A stretch of 64,000 nt of DNA from Malania oleifera (taxonomy: Eukaryota > Streptophyta > Magnoliopsida > Santalales > Ximeniaceae), in NCBI RefSeq assembly GCF_029873635.1, contig NC_080419.1:78538931-78602930 (forward strand), in the 5' to 3' direction. The position numbers and the translations under genes are program-made. Numbering within the stretch: the first letter of the stretch is position 1; each line of letters begins with the position of its first letter. Below the pieces are notes generated by a model, which saw only the letters and a program-made list of their open reading frames with translations, was not told where the DNA came from and made no database searches. Positions 49,358 through 60,823 of the stretch are shown here, piece after piece.

Positions 49358-51481
49358 TGTTGACCATATAGGTCACACCCTGGTTTTGATAATGACAAAT
49401 ACAATTGTATTTAATAAATATCTAGTTCATGTGCAGATTCATATTAGCATATCTTCAGTGGCATGTGAAAAGCTCAAAGACTTGAAGACAATTTCATACT
49501 CTTAATTGTAATAGTTTTTAAATGAAATTTGTCTGTAATAGTAATTAGGGTTTTCAGTTTATAATAAGCTCACACACATCACATGCATGATTTAATTTGT
49601 AAGCTCAAACCGAACCATAGAAAGACCTTAGGGTGAACCTTCGGTCGACCAATACCGGACTTTTTTGGTGATTTCAAATTGGACCCCAAGTGACCTTAGG
49701 ACACTCACCTTTGCACTTGTATGCAATAGGCACTTGAATAGGGTTTATATGTTGCAAAAAGGGACCGAAATGCACACTTGGTGCACTTTCAGTCGACCGG
49801 CCAAAACAGTTCATTCTTGGCCTGGTCAACCGAAACCGGTCCGGGTCAACTGTTTGACCTAGGCCCGGTCGACCGAGCCCTTATAGGTCATTTGACCTCG
49901 GTCGACCGAACCTCCTGGGAGTCAACTCTTTGACCTCCTGGTCGACCGACCAGATTTGTACTCCAACTACCTGGTCGACCGAGGGGTCTTGGGAGAATTC
50001 CCAACGACCTGGTCGACCGAGCCCTGTAGTTCAAAAAGGCCTCGGTCGACCAAACCTCGAAAATTTGGCAAATCGCCCTCTCCGGTCGACCGAGCCACTC
50101 AGTTCAAAATTGTCCTAGTCGACCGAGCTACTTGAGTCCTGGTCGATCGAACCTCTCGGGTTGGTCCTATTTTTACCGCGGTTAATAATTTTTTAAACAG
50201 GGCTAAATTGTCTTAAGTGTAATTAAACTTTTCCAATAATCCCTAATAAGTCCCCAACGGTCAAAATTTTTAGTATGTCTATATATACTCCTTCATTTGG
50301 TGGATTAAGTAGCGATTAACAAAAAGATTAAGAAATCCTCTCTCAAGCAAAAATTATTCTATCTTACTCCTCATTGCTTACATCTTTGAAAACCAACTCA
50401 AGCTTACCTTCTTCATCAATCCATATTATTTGTAAGTGTATTGAGTATTGTTATCTAGAGGTTTGCTCTCCATATTGTTGCATAATTGAATCGATCTTTT
50501 GAGAGCATAACCTAAGTTTTCTTAGGAGGCTTTGCCAATAAGCCTACCCTAAGAAAGACTTGTGGTGACATCCCAAGTATTGCATTCTTATTGCAATATC
50601 TTAGGAAGTTCGTTTTTGTTTGGGGATTGCAAAAACACTTTCAAACATATTCGAATATCTTGTGGAGTTCATATTGATATATTTGTGAAAAGATATTCGT
50701 GTGTGTGATATATTAATCTTTGTGGTATTATTTATACAAGTATATACATCATTTGCCAAAAACAAAGATTATTTATTTTGCCATCTAAGCATATACACAT
50801 TCATATGATTGACACATTCTATTGAGTGATATTATTGAGGCTTGTTTAATACTCTGTGTGAAGGCGTTTGATTGAACACTCTAAGATACGCGGATTTTTA
50901 TTGACACTCTCACGTACTCACTACATTGATAGAAAACATTTTTGAGAGTTAATCTGCTTAGACCACATTGAGCTTACATTATTAAATCATCTGTGGTGTT
51001 TGTGTTTGTGCGCATTTTGTGGTACAAATTTGCTTTATGTGAAAGCACTCTTGTATTGTACCTTTGATTGTATATCTGAGTGATTCCAGGCGTGGCCTGA
51101 GGGGACGGTAATCCAGCCCGGTAAGGATTGGTGTAAAGGTTGAGGTCAGCCCTGTGGTAATTTGACCTGGTTTGTATAGGTGCCGCTCCACCCGTTTAAG
51201 TAAGCAAGTTATTGTGATAATCCTTGTGCTAGTTAGCCAAGGCGGGGACGTAGGCAGTTGGCCGAACCTCGATAACATATCTGCGTGTCATTTGCTCTTT
51301 ACTGCTTTCTGGTGCTTGTATGGTTGTTTAGATTGCTTTACTAAATTCCTGGTACTTTTACATTACTTGCACTAGATTGACCCTAGGCTTGTGAACATAC
51401 TGCTGTTAGGAGGAATACCTAGGAGATAAAATTTAAAAATACCAATTCACCCCCCCTCTTGGGATCACGGTAAAGCTAACA
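49358..51481 (+). repeat. 3' LTR of Copia-B
   Basis: Starts TGTTGACCATATAGG, ends TAAAGCTAACA. It differs from the 5' LTR by scattered substitutions, many C/T or G/A at CG sites of the GGTCGACC array, and lacks one repeat unit of about 20 bp near 50140. That accounts for most of the 17-bp length difference. Confidence 0.95.
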
Positions 51482-51486
51482 ATTAT

Positions 51487-52222
51487 CGATTATGTCCATT
51501 TGAAAATGGTCTTAGTGGACCACACACATCTGTGTGTACTAGTTGGAGTGGCATGGTTGATCTCTAGTCAGCTTGCTTTCCAAAGCTGTTTCTATGTTGC
51601 TTGCTCAGAACACAGTTTTCACATATCACATTTGGATGGTGGAAATTTGTTAAGCCTTTCACCATCTTCTTGCTTCCCAATTGTTTCAAACATTCAAAAT
51701 TTAGATGTCCATACCTTAGATGTCATAACCAGTCTTTGTCTCTAATGATAGCGCTCAAATACCTTGGCATATCATGTTGGATGGTCAGTGAAAACATTCG
51801 ATTCTTTGCCATTTGAACTTGAGTAACAAGATTTCCTCGAGCATCTATTATCACCATCTGCTTATCACTAAGGCTAATTCAGTAGCCTCTCTCCACGAGC
51901 TATCCGAGACTCAATATGTTAGTCTTCATATCTGGCACGAATAAGACATTAGAGATGTAAGCATGATCTTCAGACTTCTGTTTGATCAAAACATCTCCTC
52001 TCCCTCAGACTGAGATTTTAGAATTGTCTCCAAAAGTGATCTCCCCCTAAACTTTCTCATCAAGCTCAAAGAATAGGTTCTTTCTGCTAGTCATATAGTT
52101 GTTGGCTCCAAAATCAAGGTACCAAACACTTTGGTCTTGAGGAGTTGAATCGTGTGTCATCAGCATCAATGACTCTCCATCTGCATGTTTAGTTTTGGCA
52201 AGGTTAGCCTCCTCACTAACCT
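51487..52222 (-). pseudogene. Copia-A protease and pre-integrase region (broken)
   Basis: Minus strand. WYLDFGANNYM (about 52120): the protease D-[S/T]-G triad reads D-F-G, so the active site is changed. Then LRYGHLNFECL and CENCVLSKQHRNSF of the GAG-pre-integrase and zinc-binding region, and LVHTDVCGPLRP (first integrase Asp) up to the Copia-B junction. The last codon of this part, within Copia-B's target duplication, is TAA where the family has Tyr. Several further stops occur (after DEKV, SKISV and SLG). Confidence 0.88.
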
Positions 52223-53181
52223 TTTTCTTATTGTCACCCCCAACACTTATTGCTATAGTGTCCGTACTTATGACAATTGTAGCATTGAACGTTTCTTTTG
52301 TCTACGTTCAGGCGGTTATTGTATCCCCCTCTTCTTCTTTGTCCTCTTCCTCGTGGGACATAGTTCTGTTGATTGTGTGATTCTCTAGTGGGACCTTTTT
52401 CACCTCTGCCACCTCTTCTGGAGTCAAAGTTTCCACAATTTCTTCCATGGGATCCTCGGCCTTGTCTTCTTCCTTGCTGTGACGTCCCCCCTTTATCGTA
52501 TCTATCTGTAGTAAGGGACAAATTTGTTTGGAGGGCTTGCTCTAGTGCTTTATCATCGCTTGGTCTGTTGACTTTCTACTTATGGGCTTGGAGTGAGCCC
52601 ACAAGTTCTTCAACAGACATGGTTTCCAAATCTTTTGTTTCTTCCAGGGTCACAACTATATAATCATATTTTGAATCTAGAGATCGCAAAATTTTCTCAC
52701 AAATTCTCTCGTCATTGAGAGTCTCTCCATTTTTTCTCAATTGATTTGATACTAGCATAACTCGTGTATAGTAGTCAATAATAGATTCAATAGATTTCAT
52801 TTTTAAAGATTCGAACTCAACTCGCAATGTTTGGAGACGAATCTTCTTCACTTTGTCTGCACCTTTGTGTGTTCGATGAAGAGAGTCCCAAATTTCTTTG
52901 GATGCCTTGGAGGAGATGATGATTTCAAATGTGGCCTCATCAAGACCTTGGTAGATTATGGACTTCACCTTGCAATCCTTCTTTCGATCGACTCGCAAGG
53001 TCGTTCTTTGAGCATCAGACATAGCTGCTTTGGCTTCTTTTGATGGGCTTTCTCTGTACTCATCTTCAATAATATCCATGACATCCTGAGCACCTAGAAG
53101 GGCTCTCATTTGAATAAACCAGTTGTCATATTTCTCTCGAGTCAATTTTGGAATGACTGCTTGGGTTGCACCATTCGCCAT
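52223..53181 (-). pseudogene. Copia-A gag (stop-interrupted)
   Basis: ATG 53181 (MANGATQAVIPKL) is the first after the PBS. The UBN2 capsid region follows: YDNWFIQMRALLGAQDV, then SKEIWDSLHRTHKGAD and YTRVMLVSNQLRKNGE with ILRSLDSKYDYIV. After VEELVGSLQAHK there is a TAG stop (52573-52575). The same frame continues into a Gly/Arg-rich stretch and the zinc knuckle CYNCHKYGHYSNKC (CX2CX4HX4C). One nonsense mutation is the only clear lesion in gag, so it is better preserved than pol. Length and order are normal for a copia gag. Confidence 0.88.
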
Positions 53182-53844
53182 TGAGTTTAATATACAAAAA
53201 CAGAGGGATGGGACTTGATTTTGGAAAATCTAATGCCACCAATGTGTTCAAAAGGTTGAAAAACCATTGGGAACAGTTTTGGATTGCAAAGAATCGGTCC
53301 AAAAATCATTGAACCGACTACAAGAAGTTATGTTGGTTTAAAACTGGTCCGGTTTAACTTAAAGGCCGTTTAAACAACGTTAGCACTTACCATTGGGCCA
53401 TGTGGTAGCTTCTGCGCATGCCACCTGCAGGCGGCTAGACGTGGGTTGGAAGGCAGGTTAGGTCTTGGGGACAGAGCCGGGTTGCAGGTTGCGGGTTGCT
53501 GAGTCAGCTCACAAATCGAGTTCCCAGGTCAGATCGGGCGGCCGGGTCAGATTTCACAACCGGTCGAGGAAATGTGCGGGGCGCTTGGAGCCCATGTCAC
53601 CGGCAGCCAGACTTTTTGTCGGCGCATGCGGCGCATGGGAAAAACATTGAAATTGTTAGAGGTGCATGTGAGCACGTACGGCGTTTCCCAGAGTCCATTT
53701 GAGATTTGGTTTTCACCATTGGAATCGTCTCGACGCGAATTTCACATTGGTGGGCTCAATTTTAGATTTTGAACAACTTAAAATCTGGGAAAAAATTTGA
53801 ATTTCTCCTATCTTCGTCTCTGTTTGGAGGATTTGGGCATACCT

Positions 53845-53860
53845 GGACTCTCTGATACCA
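53845..53860 (-). other. Primer binding site of Copia-A (initiator Met tRNA)
   Basis: On the minus strand TGGTATCAGAGAGTCC starts one base after the 5' LTR. Its first 11 bases are complementary to the 3' end of initiator Met tRNA. Confidence 0.88.
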
Positions 53861-53861
53861 C

Positions 53862-54193
53862 TGATGGGTAGAGACGAACGCTCAGTCACTGGTTGTGACT
53901 GAAACTTAGTGAGAATAAATGCAATAATAATATATTTCAATCTGAAAAAAAAAAAAAATACAGAGGAATTTCAAAGGACAGCTCTCACTCTCTCGCTCAC
54001 TGGTTTTACACTCTCAACACACCATGTTACATTGCACACACACATAACTATTTATAGCAGACACAAAACCACAATAATCAACAAATGCAGCTGGTAGGTG
54101 AGGTTGGTGACTGTCGTTTAACCGAAGCAGCTGGTCGGCAGCCGTTGTCAACCATTGCTGCCACTGTCCACCGTCAAGTTTACTATTTCAACA
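53862..54193 (-). repeat. 5' LTR of Copia-A
   Basis: 332 bp, pairs with 18865-19183. Compared with that copy it has about 24 substitutions, a longer A-run near 53946-53959 and a 7-bp insertion near 54166. Confidence 0.92.
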
Positions 54194-54327
54194 TTAACCA
54201 CACTAAAAGGTCAGTGGCGACTCCATACACTCCATACACTTTGTTTTCCACGAAAATCACATTTTCAAAATCCACACACTTCATATCATTTAGTTGTCCC
54301 AAATTTGCGTTCGGGAACGTCATGACA
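54194..54327 (+). mobile_element. Right part of the gypsy-type solo LTR that hosts Copia-A
   Basis: Follows on from 18864 after removal of Copia-A and contains AAAAGGTCAGTGGCGACTCC. It ends GGGAACGTCATGACA. See 17573-18864. Confidence 0.5.
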
Positions 54328-54439
54328 CTTTTCTTGTACACAACTTGGACGCTGCTCTATTTTGAAGAGCCCTATATTTTTATCTTGATTCATGACTAAT
54401 TTTTCTAGTGAAATATTCTCTCCAAGTTACTCATACAGC

Positions 54440-55031
54440 ATCAAGGCAGCAAACAATGGAGGAGGCAAGCCAGCCCAATCCATTGTGTTAACTTCACTAG
54501 ATACTTCTAAAGTGAAGAACTTTGAGATCCAGCACCAGACTAGATCAATGTCGATGTGTCATTTCTAACAATGGAAAAAACATCAAGCAACCCTTTTTGA
54601 CTACCAGCCTTGAAAATGGTGGCCAGAGTTTGCACAGCACCGAGTGATAAAAAATGATTCATGAAATTATCGGTGGCGAAAGATAAAACCTCATGCGTAT
54701 TCAATGAAGCTAATAAAAATCCTTTAGAATATTAGGACGTGTTAAATGTTAGGACAACAACAATGCAACTTTTGGGTGGATAGCGCACTTGAAAGGTAAT
54801 ATTTAGAAAACCCTACGAAGTGTGGCTCAAGTTCATTAAGACTATTGTTGTTGGCAATGCTAGAATCCGCAGAAAAGAGATCAAATAGGACCAATGCAAG
54901 CATAGAAAGCCACAGACGAATCATACATTTTGCTTCCATCTCTCCTATACTTTCTTGTTGCAAAGATGACACTGCATTTGTATCATGGCACTTCTTTAAG
55001 AGAAATACTGCAAGTTCTAAATCAGAAACTT
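54440..55031 (-). pseudogene. TBCD: Fragment of tubulin-folding cofactor D (TBCD/TFCD)
   Basis: Cofactor D binds beta-tubulin and joins the tubulin heterodimer assembly complex with cofactors C and E. On the minus strand: [70 protein letters not shown], then after frame changes FATDNFMNHFLSLGAVQT, ATIFKAGSQKGLLDV, SIVRNDTSTLI and KYLVKLTQWIGL. The order and wording fit the plant cofactor D mid region as I know it. At least three stops and two frameshifts make it a pseudogene; it covers about 200 residues of a protein of about 1,200. No intron is visible. It lies just right of the gypsy-type solo LTR and left of another LTR, so it may be older local DNA or cargo of an unseen element. The part right of 55031 no longer matches. 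Confidence 0.7.
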
Positions 55032-56194
55032 ATTGGTGCCCTAATCTCTCCTAAATGTAAACATTTCTTATTCTACAAATTCTTATTATTGATGCTCATT
55101 CATCTCAACATCCTTATTCTACAAACATACTTTTCAACTTTATTGGTCTTAAGGATACCATATACAAAAGTATCAACGTGAGGATAGAATATGTAACGCC
55201 CTGATTTTTCTACCATTTTTTTTTAAAAAAAAAAAACATCAAACTCTGATACCATATATAAAAAAAACCACCCGAACCCCATGTGGGTACCGGGCTGACC
55301 TATCCATATCCCAAATAAAACATGCAACGAAACATATACATAAACTCCAAATACAATGCAAGAGAACTAGAACCATCATATCATATATACACATATCTGC
55401 CCAAAAACCAAAATAATACTACAGCCCAAGGTAATACAAAATGTTTCCATATACATATACATACTAGTGTCTCACCTACTCAACTTTAATCCCCAAAAAC
55501 ACTAATCTTGCACGTAGCCCTCTAAGCTCGTTTCTCTTGATTCCCTGAAACGTTAAATATTAAGGAGTGAGACACCTCCCAGTAAGATGAAAAAAATTAT
55601 TGTCAGTGTGTGGCGACATGAGTTTTAACGTATTATAACACATTTATTTAATAGATAGTTTAACTGAGTAATCATATCCATATACATACATCTACATTTG
55701 CAACCATATATTTTTCTCAAAAATATGAACTTGATCAATACGCTTTCCTGGGATTCAAAACCCAACATGTCTGTAAACGTAGATTTATCATGTCTATAAT
55801 GATGAACCACCCTGAGAACAATTATATATCACCTTCATGTAATCACCCCACATGATTGGGTTGTGCAGCCCGAAGGCGGGACTTAAACCATGACAAGCCT
55901 ATTAGGCTAAATCAAAACAATTCTCATCTGTAGTACGATTAGCCCACCGCAGCCTGGTTCGAATCCAAGGGCGATCAATATCTCTCTGCATGCCCAATCA
56001 ACTGCCAATACCAACACTCTCCTTGAGAAGTGTGATTGCACTGACTCATATCCCAACAACGGTACCATGCTCTCATACACATCACTGGTCCATTAGGGTT
56101 CTCATTTTCACAATTCCATAGTAATTTCATTATAACAGTTATCATTTCTGTCATTTCATTTCTCAATGTCAAAAATCATATATATATATATATA

Positions 56195-58482
56195 TATATT
56201 GTTGGCCTTACAAGGCTTAAAATTTTGTTATCTTGTTTTGATGATAACAAACAAGTGGAATTTAAAATATTTGTGTGAGTAATGTTATTTCAGGGCTCAC
56301 ATATGAGAAAGTAAGGTCAATGTGCTCACAAGGATCAAATGAAGCTTAAATGAGTCAAAGCATGGATTTAAAGATGATATATTAAACCTTGAAGAATATG
56401 AGGTCATGCATGATTTGTTGAAAGCCAAGGAATGTTTAAAGTTAAAAGAGCCAAAAAAAAAGCAAAGTGAGAGAGCTCAAAGAATATTAAAGCTTGAAGA
56501 CCAAGAAAGCGCCAAAGCAAGCATGAAGACTTGAGCGTTTAGAATGTTAATGTCTTAGAAGTCTCATGTAAGTGCTTTAATGTTTAAAATATCGTTTGAA
56601 ATACTTTGAAACTCTTAGGTTAACTTCTTGAACCTAGATACCTTATAAAATACTTGAAAAATATTTTTACAAAGTGAAAAATTATTTTAAAAAAGTTAGA
56701 ATCATTTTTGGAATGAAAAGCACCAAAAAGAGTTTTTCCAAATGCTGTCAATTTTTATACATCTGCATTGAGGTGACTTTTTATTTATCAAAAACTCCTT
56801 ATTTTAAAATGTGTTCAACATTAAAGTTGTATTATTTTCTCTTATATTTCTTTTGACATCAAGAACACCTAATTTGGGGTTATACAAAAAAAGTTACGAC
56901 CAAAATACTGAAGCGGGGTCACATTTGTCAGCTAACCGAACACTGTTCATGGGAGAAACTTCAGCTGACTGAACAGCACACAGAACCACTTCAGACGACC
57001 GAAGTGTAACTTCAGACGTCTAAAGAATAACTTCAGATGACCAAAGATTAAGTTCAGTCATCTAAAGATTTATTGCTGAATTATTTTTTTTTTTTAGGCA
57101 GAACCACCTCAAACGACTGAACCCGAAAGTTCAATCATCTGAACATTGCTAATGGGCAAAAAATTTTCAAAATTTATTTTTAAACATTAGTTTCTTGTGC
57201 TCCAAACTTTCTAAAAACTTGGGAAATTATCTAAGGAAACTTTAGTAACAAGAAACTTGTTTGAAAACCTATAAATACATGGTTTTGCAAATCAAAACAC
57301 ACCAAGAATTGAAAAATCTATTTGTGAAGCTGAAAGCACTCTTGTTCTTACAAGTTCTCTTGCTCACTCATTGCAAAACTCTTTTTCTAAGATATTCTGA
57401 AGTGCTAATCCTTCATCCTCTAAATTGCTACTATTAATCCTCTTCTAAAAAGGATATTGATGAATTCTACACTTAAGTTTCATTCTATTTCATATTGATA
57501 TTTTACATTGAAGTATATAGTGTTGAACTTGTACTAACTTGCTCTTTTTAGAGAGTGTTTCTTGTACACAGCTATTCTTTTTGTTTTTCTTATAGATTGA
57601 TGATTCCAAAGATTGTTTGGATCATTGGCTAAGCAAGAGGATATTGCTTAGAGAGGCGGGCTCTAGCCTATGTAAGGAGTGACCGAACGAGGGAATATCG
57701 TTTGGAGAAGGCGGGCTCTAGCCTTAACAAAGGAGTGTTGTAAAGGTTTTGTTCCACCCATCAACGGAACAAGTTTAGTGAATCCTTTGGTGGTTTGCCA
57801 AAGGCGAGGACGTAGGCTGTGTTGAAGTCGAACCTCGTAAAAATCTCCGTTTCACTCTCTCTTTCCCTATTCTTTATTTTCAGTGCATATTTAAATTGCG
57901 TGGATGGTTTAAATTTGAAAATCATATAAACTACGTATATTTGGAAATCAAACAAACTTAAGGTTTAATTTTGATATGAGTTGCGGAAACTGAAAGGGAG
58001 TACGTTGGTTGAACCATTTTTTGTGGAAACTATACGGAAGTACGTTACTTGATTAAACACTCAAAGATAAATTAACTCAAAGTTTATTTGGATTCTGAAT
58101 ATTTGGAAAGAGTGATTGGATGATACATTGAATATTATATTGAAGGAACAAATTCATATATACAGGGCTTGGTTCAAATTCATATTAAGAATAGAGCTAC
58201 ACACAAGCTGAGAATTCTTATGATTGTTTGGTTTGATCATCATGGTAAATTGATTGGTTTGGTTGAAAAGTTGATTATTTGTTTGGTTAAGCAATAAGTG
58301 TTGTGGTTGAAGATTGAATGTTTACTTAGTTCTTGTTTGATTGACAAAATAGATAAACAAGTAAAAGAATTGGTTAAATATTAAAAGAAGTTAAGGACTT
58401 TAAAAAGAACTAAAAACAAAAGTTTTAAAAGCCAATTCACCCCCCCCCCCCTTCTTGGGAAGCTATTCCTAATTTCATATAT
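56195..58482 (+). mobile_element. SIRE-like solo LTR (56200-58477), nested, TSD TATAT
   Basis: Starts TGTTGGCCTTACAAGG and ends CTAATTTCA, 2278 bp, between TATAT copies in a TA-rich target (56195-56199, 58478-58482; ambiguous because the site is itself a TA repeat). The distal third has GCCAAAGGCGAGGACGTAGGC and CGAACCTCG (about 57796-57836), homologous to the block in the Copia-B LTR, and it ends with a C-run and TTCTTGGGA like Copia-B. A different family member from Copia-B. Confidence 0.82.
56930..57145. promoter_or_regulatory. Array of TTCAGACGTCTGAA-type palindromes in the SIRE-like solo LTR
   Basis: About eight diverged copies such as CTTCAGACGACCGAAG (56989), CTTCAGACGTCTAAAG (57010) and CTTCAGATGACCAAAG (57031). 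The consensus is close to the perfect palindrome TTCAGACGTCTGAA. The place in the LTR matches the GGTCGACC array of Copia-B. Confidence 0.6.
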
Positions 58483-59448
58483 ATATATATCACATTTCTT
58501 AGTATCAAACTATCATGTCTGTATAAAACACATTTCCATTATCAAAATATCATATCGGTATTTTCAATAATTCCCATAAGCCAGCATAAATTACATTCTA
58601 TCATAAAATATTCCCACGTGATAAATATATGATAACAAAACCAATACTCATGCCACACAAATTTTAAGTAATATTTCATAAATTAGAATTTGCCCAAATA
58701 AATGTATGATATTCTAAAACTAGTATTTTCAAAAGTCGAGTACATTAGAAATACTTTTACATTAATTATCATCATTTTCTCATGCTTTAAACTAATCACT
58801 GATTTCCAAAATGTCTGACATAATTTATTCCACTTGCCTGTTTATTGAAACTATGTTTATAAGGATTCTAAAACGACACCTACGACATTCAAAGCACAAA
58901 TCCTATAACCACATATTTCAGTTCAATCAGCTAAATCCCAGAATATTTATAATCCTAACATTCCTAGGCTCACACACTCTCGTTAACCAATTAAATTTTA
59001 AAAACAATAGCCATAAACCATTTTCCTTACTAAGTGGTGTCTTGGGTCCTTAAAACACAAATCTGCCCTCGTTAAAGTGGTGAAGATCGAACCTAAGACT
59101 TTGTTGTGGTGTCTGATTGTCAATTTGGGGAAGATTTGGGTGAGAAAATCAAGAGAGAGGAAAGGAATTCCACAACCAAGGAGAGAAAGAGAGATTAAAT
59201 TTTTCCTTCAAATAAAATGGGCTTGGATTTATTTATAAAGTTCTGTCTCAGAGCAAAACCGCTGACGGTTTAATTTTTAACCAAATCCAAAATTTAACTG
59301 CTTTACCCTTACTGGTTGCGGTAACACAAAATCGTCGATGATTTTCTGAGCTCATCCAAAACCATCGACGATTTGGCCTGTGTCAAACCAAATTTCCTCC
59401 TTTCCTATTTATTTTTATTCTTATTATTTTTCGGGTCTCTAAAGAGTA

Positions 59449-60382
59449 TCGTCTTGGTAGTTCTAGATGCAAGAAGGCTATCTTCTTTAATATCTGCTAA
59501 CTTATAGATACTACCAGAATATGCATCAATATTGGCATGCTTATCTATTTATAACCAGGCAATGCTCCGCTTAATTTTTTAAAAACACTCAGGTTGCTAT
59601 TGGTGGGCTTTTGGGCGTGGCAGTTGGTGGTGGTGTCATGTTTTAGCTGTAAGGGGGTCAATCTCATGCTTTTGTCACTCATGATTCATTGCTTCAACTT
59701 GACAATTTGTCAGCCAGTTGTTATAGTCTTCCTATCAATAGTTCCTGTATATTTTATGCAAGGGAAGAATTCTAAGCAAATGTTCTTTTTTGGTCATTTA
59801 GGTCAGACATAAACTTGTTTTATGGCAATTCGGAGCAAAGCAAACTCATGCCATGTACAAGAATAATCAATAAAATATCCTACAGAAAATTTAATGAAAA
59901 TCCTTATTTCGTATGGATCATTCTCCCATCCACTCACCAAAGAGTGTATATGCAATATTTCAACAGATCTTTTTTTTTATATATCCAAAAATTGATCTGT
60001 GTCGCATCCCTGATGGACAGAAGATTCCTCTCTGCAATGTAGTGCAGAGCACGGCTGGAAAAGGAAATGATTTTAGAGTCCCCTAAGTTTCATATCCAGC
60101 CTTGTCCAACTCGTAGGTTCTGGGATGTCATAAAAGTGGAATGTCAAACTTGAAGATTAGGACAAGGATGGAGTAGTCGTGGCAGTTGCTGCTGCTGTCA
60201 CTGTTGAAGCTGCTGTTGCACCTGCGCAGACTGCTGCTAAGTTGGTCAGGCTCACTGGCACTAAAAAACCCGCCATTAAAAGGAAAAACCCAAGAATTTC
60301 CAGCGGATAAAACCCAAACTTGTTTCTCCCAAAGCATGCATCGATGTGAGATGGCATCCAAAACTTGGCAGCAACTATAGTT
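59449..60382. other. Spacer with possible decayed host-gene pieces
   Basis: No intact gene. At about 60177-60260 the plus strand reads VAVAAAVTVEAAVAPAQTAAKLVRLTG in one frame (split here: VAVAAAVTVEAAVAP, AQTAAKLVRLTG), which resembles the Ala-rich stretch ahead of the IQ67 domain in plant IQD calmodulin-binding proteins, but no IQ motif follows. Treat as a weak hint. Confidence 0.3.
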
Positions 60383-60733
60383 TGTTGTGCCAACACATCA
60401 CTTGTGTCAAATATAAATATTACAACTATTACTATTGAATATATAAGAAACTAAAGTAATGCAAAAATTAATAATAAAACAGTAAAAAAAATAAGATAAG
60501 AAATTAATGAGATTCGGTATAGAATTAGCTAAGTACTTGAGCATCAATCCACTACTTCTTGACAAAATACAACTTTGAGATGTAGTTTACAAATGAAGAG
60601 TTGAACTCTTTATATAACTTTAATCTCAAGTCCAAAAAATACTTCTCTCCAATGTGGGACAAATAATACAAAAAATTCAAAACAACTTTTTATACTAATG
60701 TGAAACTATTCTACCAATGTGAGATAAAAAACA
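60383..60733 (-). repeat. 3' LTR of Copia-E
   Basis: On the minus strand it starts TGTTTTTTATCTCACATTGG and ends GATGTGTTGGCACAACA, about 351 bp, with a TATATAAAG box (complement of about 60611-60619). An AAGGTGGAGATT polypurine tract precedes it (complement of about 60737-60748). The exact right edge could shift by a few bases. Confidence 0.7.
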
Positions 60734-60823
60734 ATAAATCTCCACCTTGATGATAAATTCAACAAATTTTTCAGTCACCAACATTTTCTAGAGTTCCACA
60801 TCATCGGCACCTTAAAAAAATAT

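Larger units (their letters stand above)
41801..51486 (+). mobile_element. Copia-B: SIRE/Maximus-like Ty1/copia element, nearly complete (41806-51481), TSD ATTAT
   Basis: Two long LTRs (41806-43946, 2141 bp; 49358-51481, 2124 bp) are nearly alike. TSD ATTAT at 41801-41805 and 51482-51486. PBS for initiator Met tRNA at 43949, gag-pol in between, and a polypurine tract before the right LTR. Long LTRs, a gag with coiled coil and two zinc knuckles and the domain order PR-INT-RT-RH fit the SIRE/Maximus lineage, although I see no envelope-like ORF in the 570 bp after pol. The left LTR starts TATTGACC instead of TGTTGACC. Lesions in pol: one base gained at 46387-46392, one lost near 47382, stop at 47471-47473. 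Confidence 0.95.
18865..54193 (-). mobile_element. Copia-A: Ty1/copia retrotransposon split by three later insertions
   Basis: LTRs are 18865-19183 (3') and 53862-54193 (5'), both TGATGGGT...TTTCAACA. They differ at roughly 24 sites by eye (7-8 percent), plus a 7-bp indel near 54166 and a poly-A length change. Flanking 5-mers CTAAC (18860-18864) and TTAAC (54194-54198) agree at 4 of 5. The coding order on the minus strand is gag, protease, integrase, RT, RNase H, i.e. copia. Removing the CACTA element, the LTR fragment and Copia-B leaves about 5.4 kb, a normal copia length. All coding parts carry stops, so it is dead. Confidence 0.92.
55192..59443 (-). mobile_element. Gypsy solo LTR (about 1.97 kb) interrupted by a SIRE-like solo LTR
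   Basis: Left end TGTAACGCCCTGATTTTT at 55192; right end GGGTCTCTAAA at 59443, where TACA would be expected. Flanking 5-mers GAATA (55187-55191) and GAGTA (59444-59448) agree at 4 of 5. Removing the nested LTR leaves 1969 bp, close to the 2035-bp Gypsy-F LTR at 61139-63173, and the two share blocks in order (TGTAACRMCC, GTGGGTACYRGG, GGRGTRAGACACCTCYCAGTAAG, then the GTCGATGA/CGACGATT region near the right end). So they are two copies of related gypsy LTRs in the same orientation, this one clearly older. Confidence 0.7.

Noticed and set aside
53465-53772. Overlapping GC-richer ORFs
   Set aside because: They lie between the Copia-A PBS and gag start, antisense to the leader; higher GC but no protein motif.
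59580-59812. Plus-strand frame with IGGLLGVAVGGG-like hydrophobic text
   Set aside because: Short, stop-interrupted and without a family I can name.
60177-60380. IQD-like alanine-rich stretch as a gene
   Set aside because: No IQ motif or further exon is seen; Ala-rich text from GCT repeats is easy to obtain by chance. Noted only as a weak hint.
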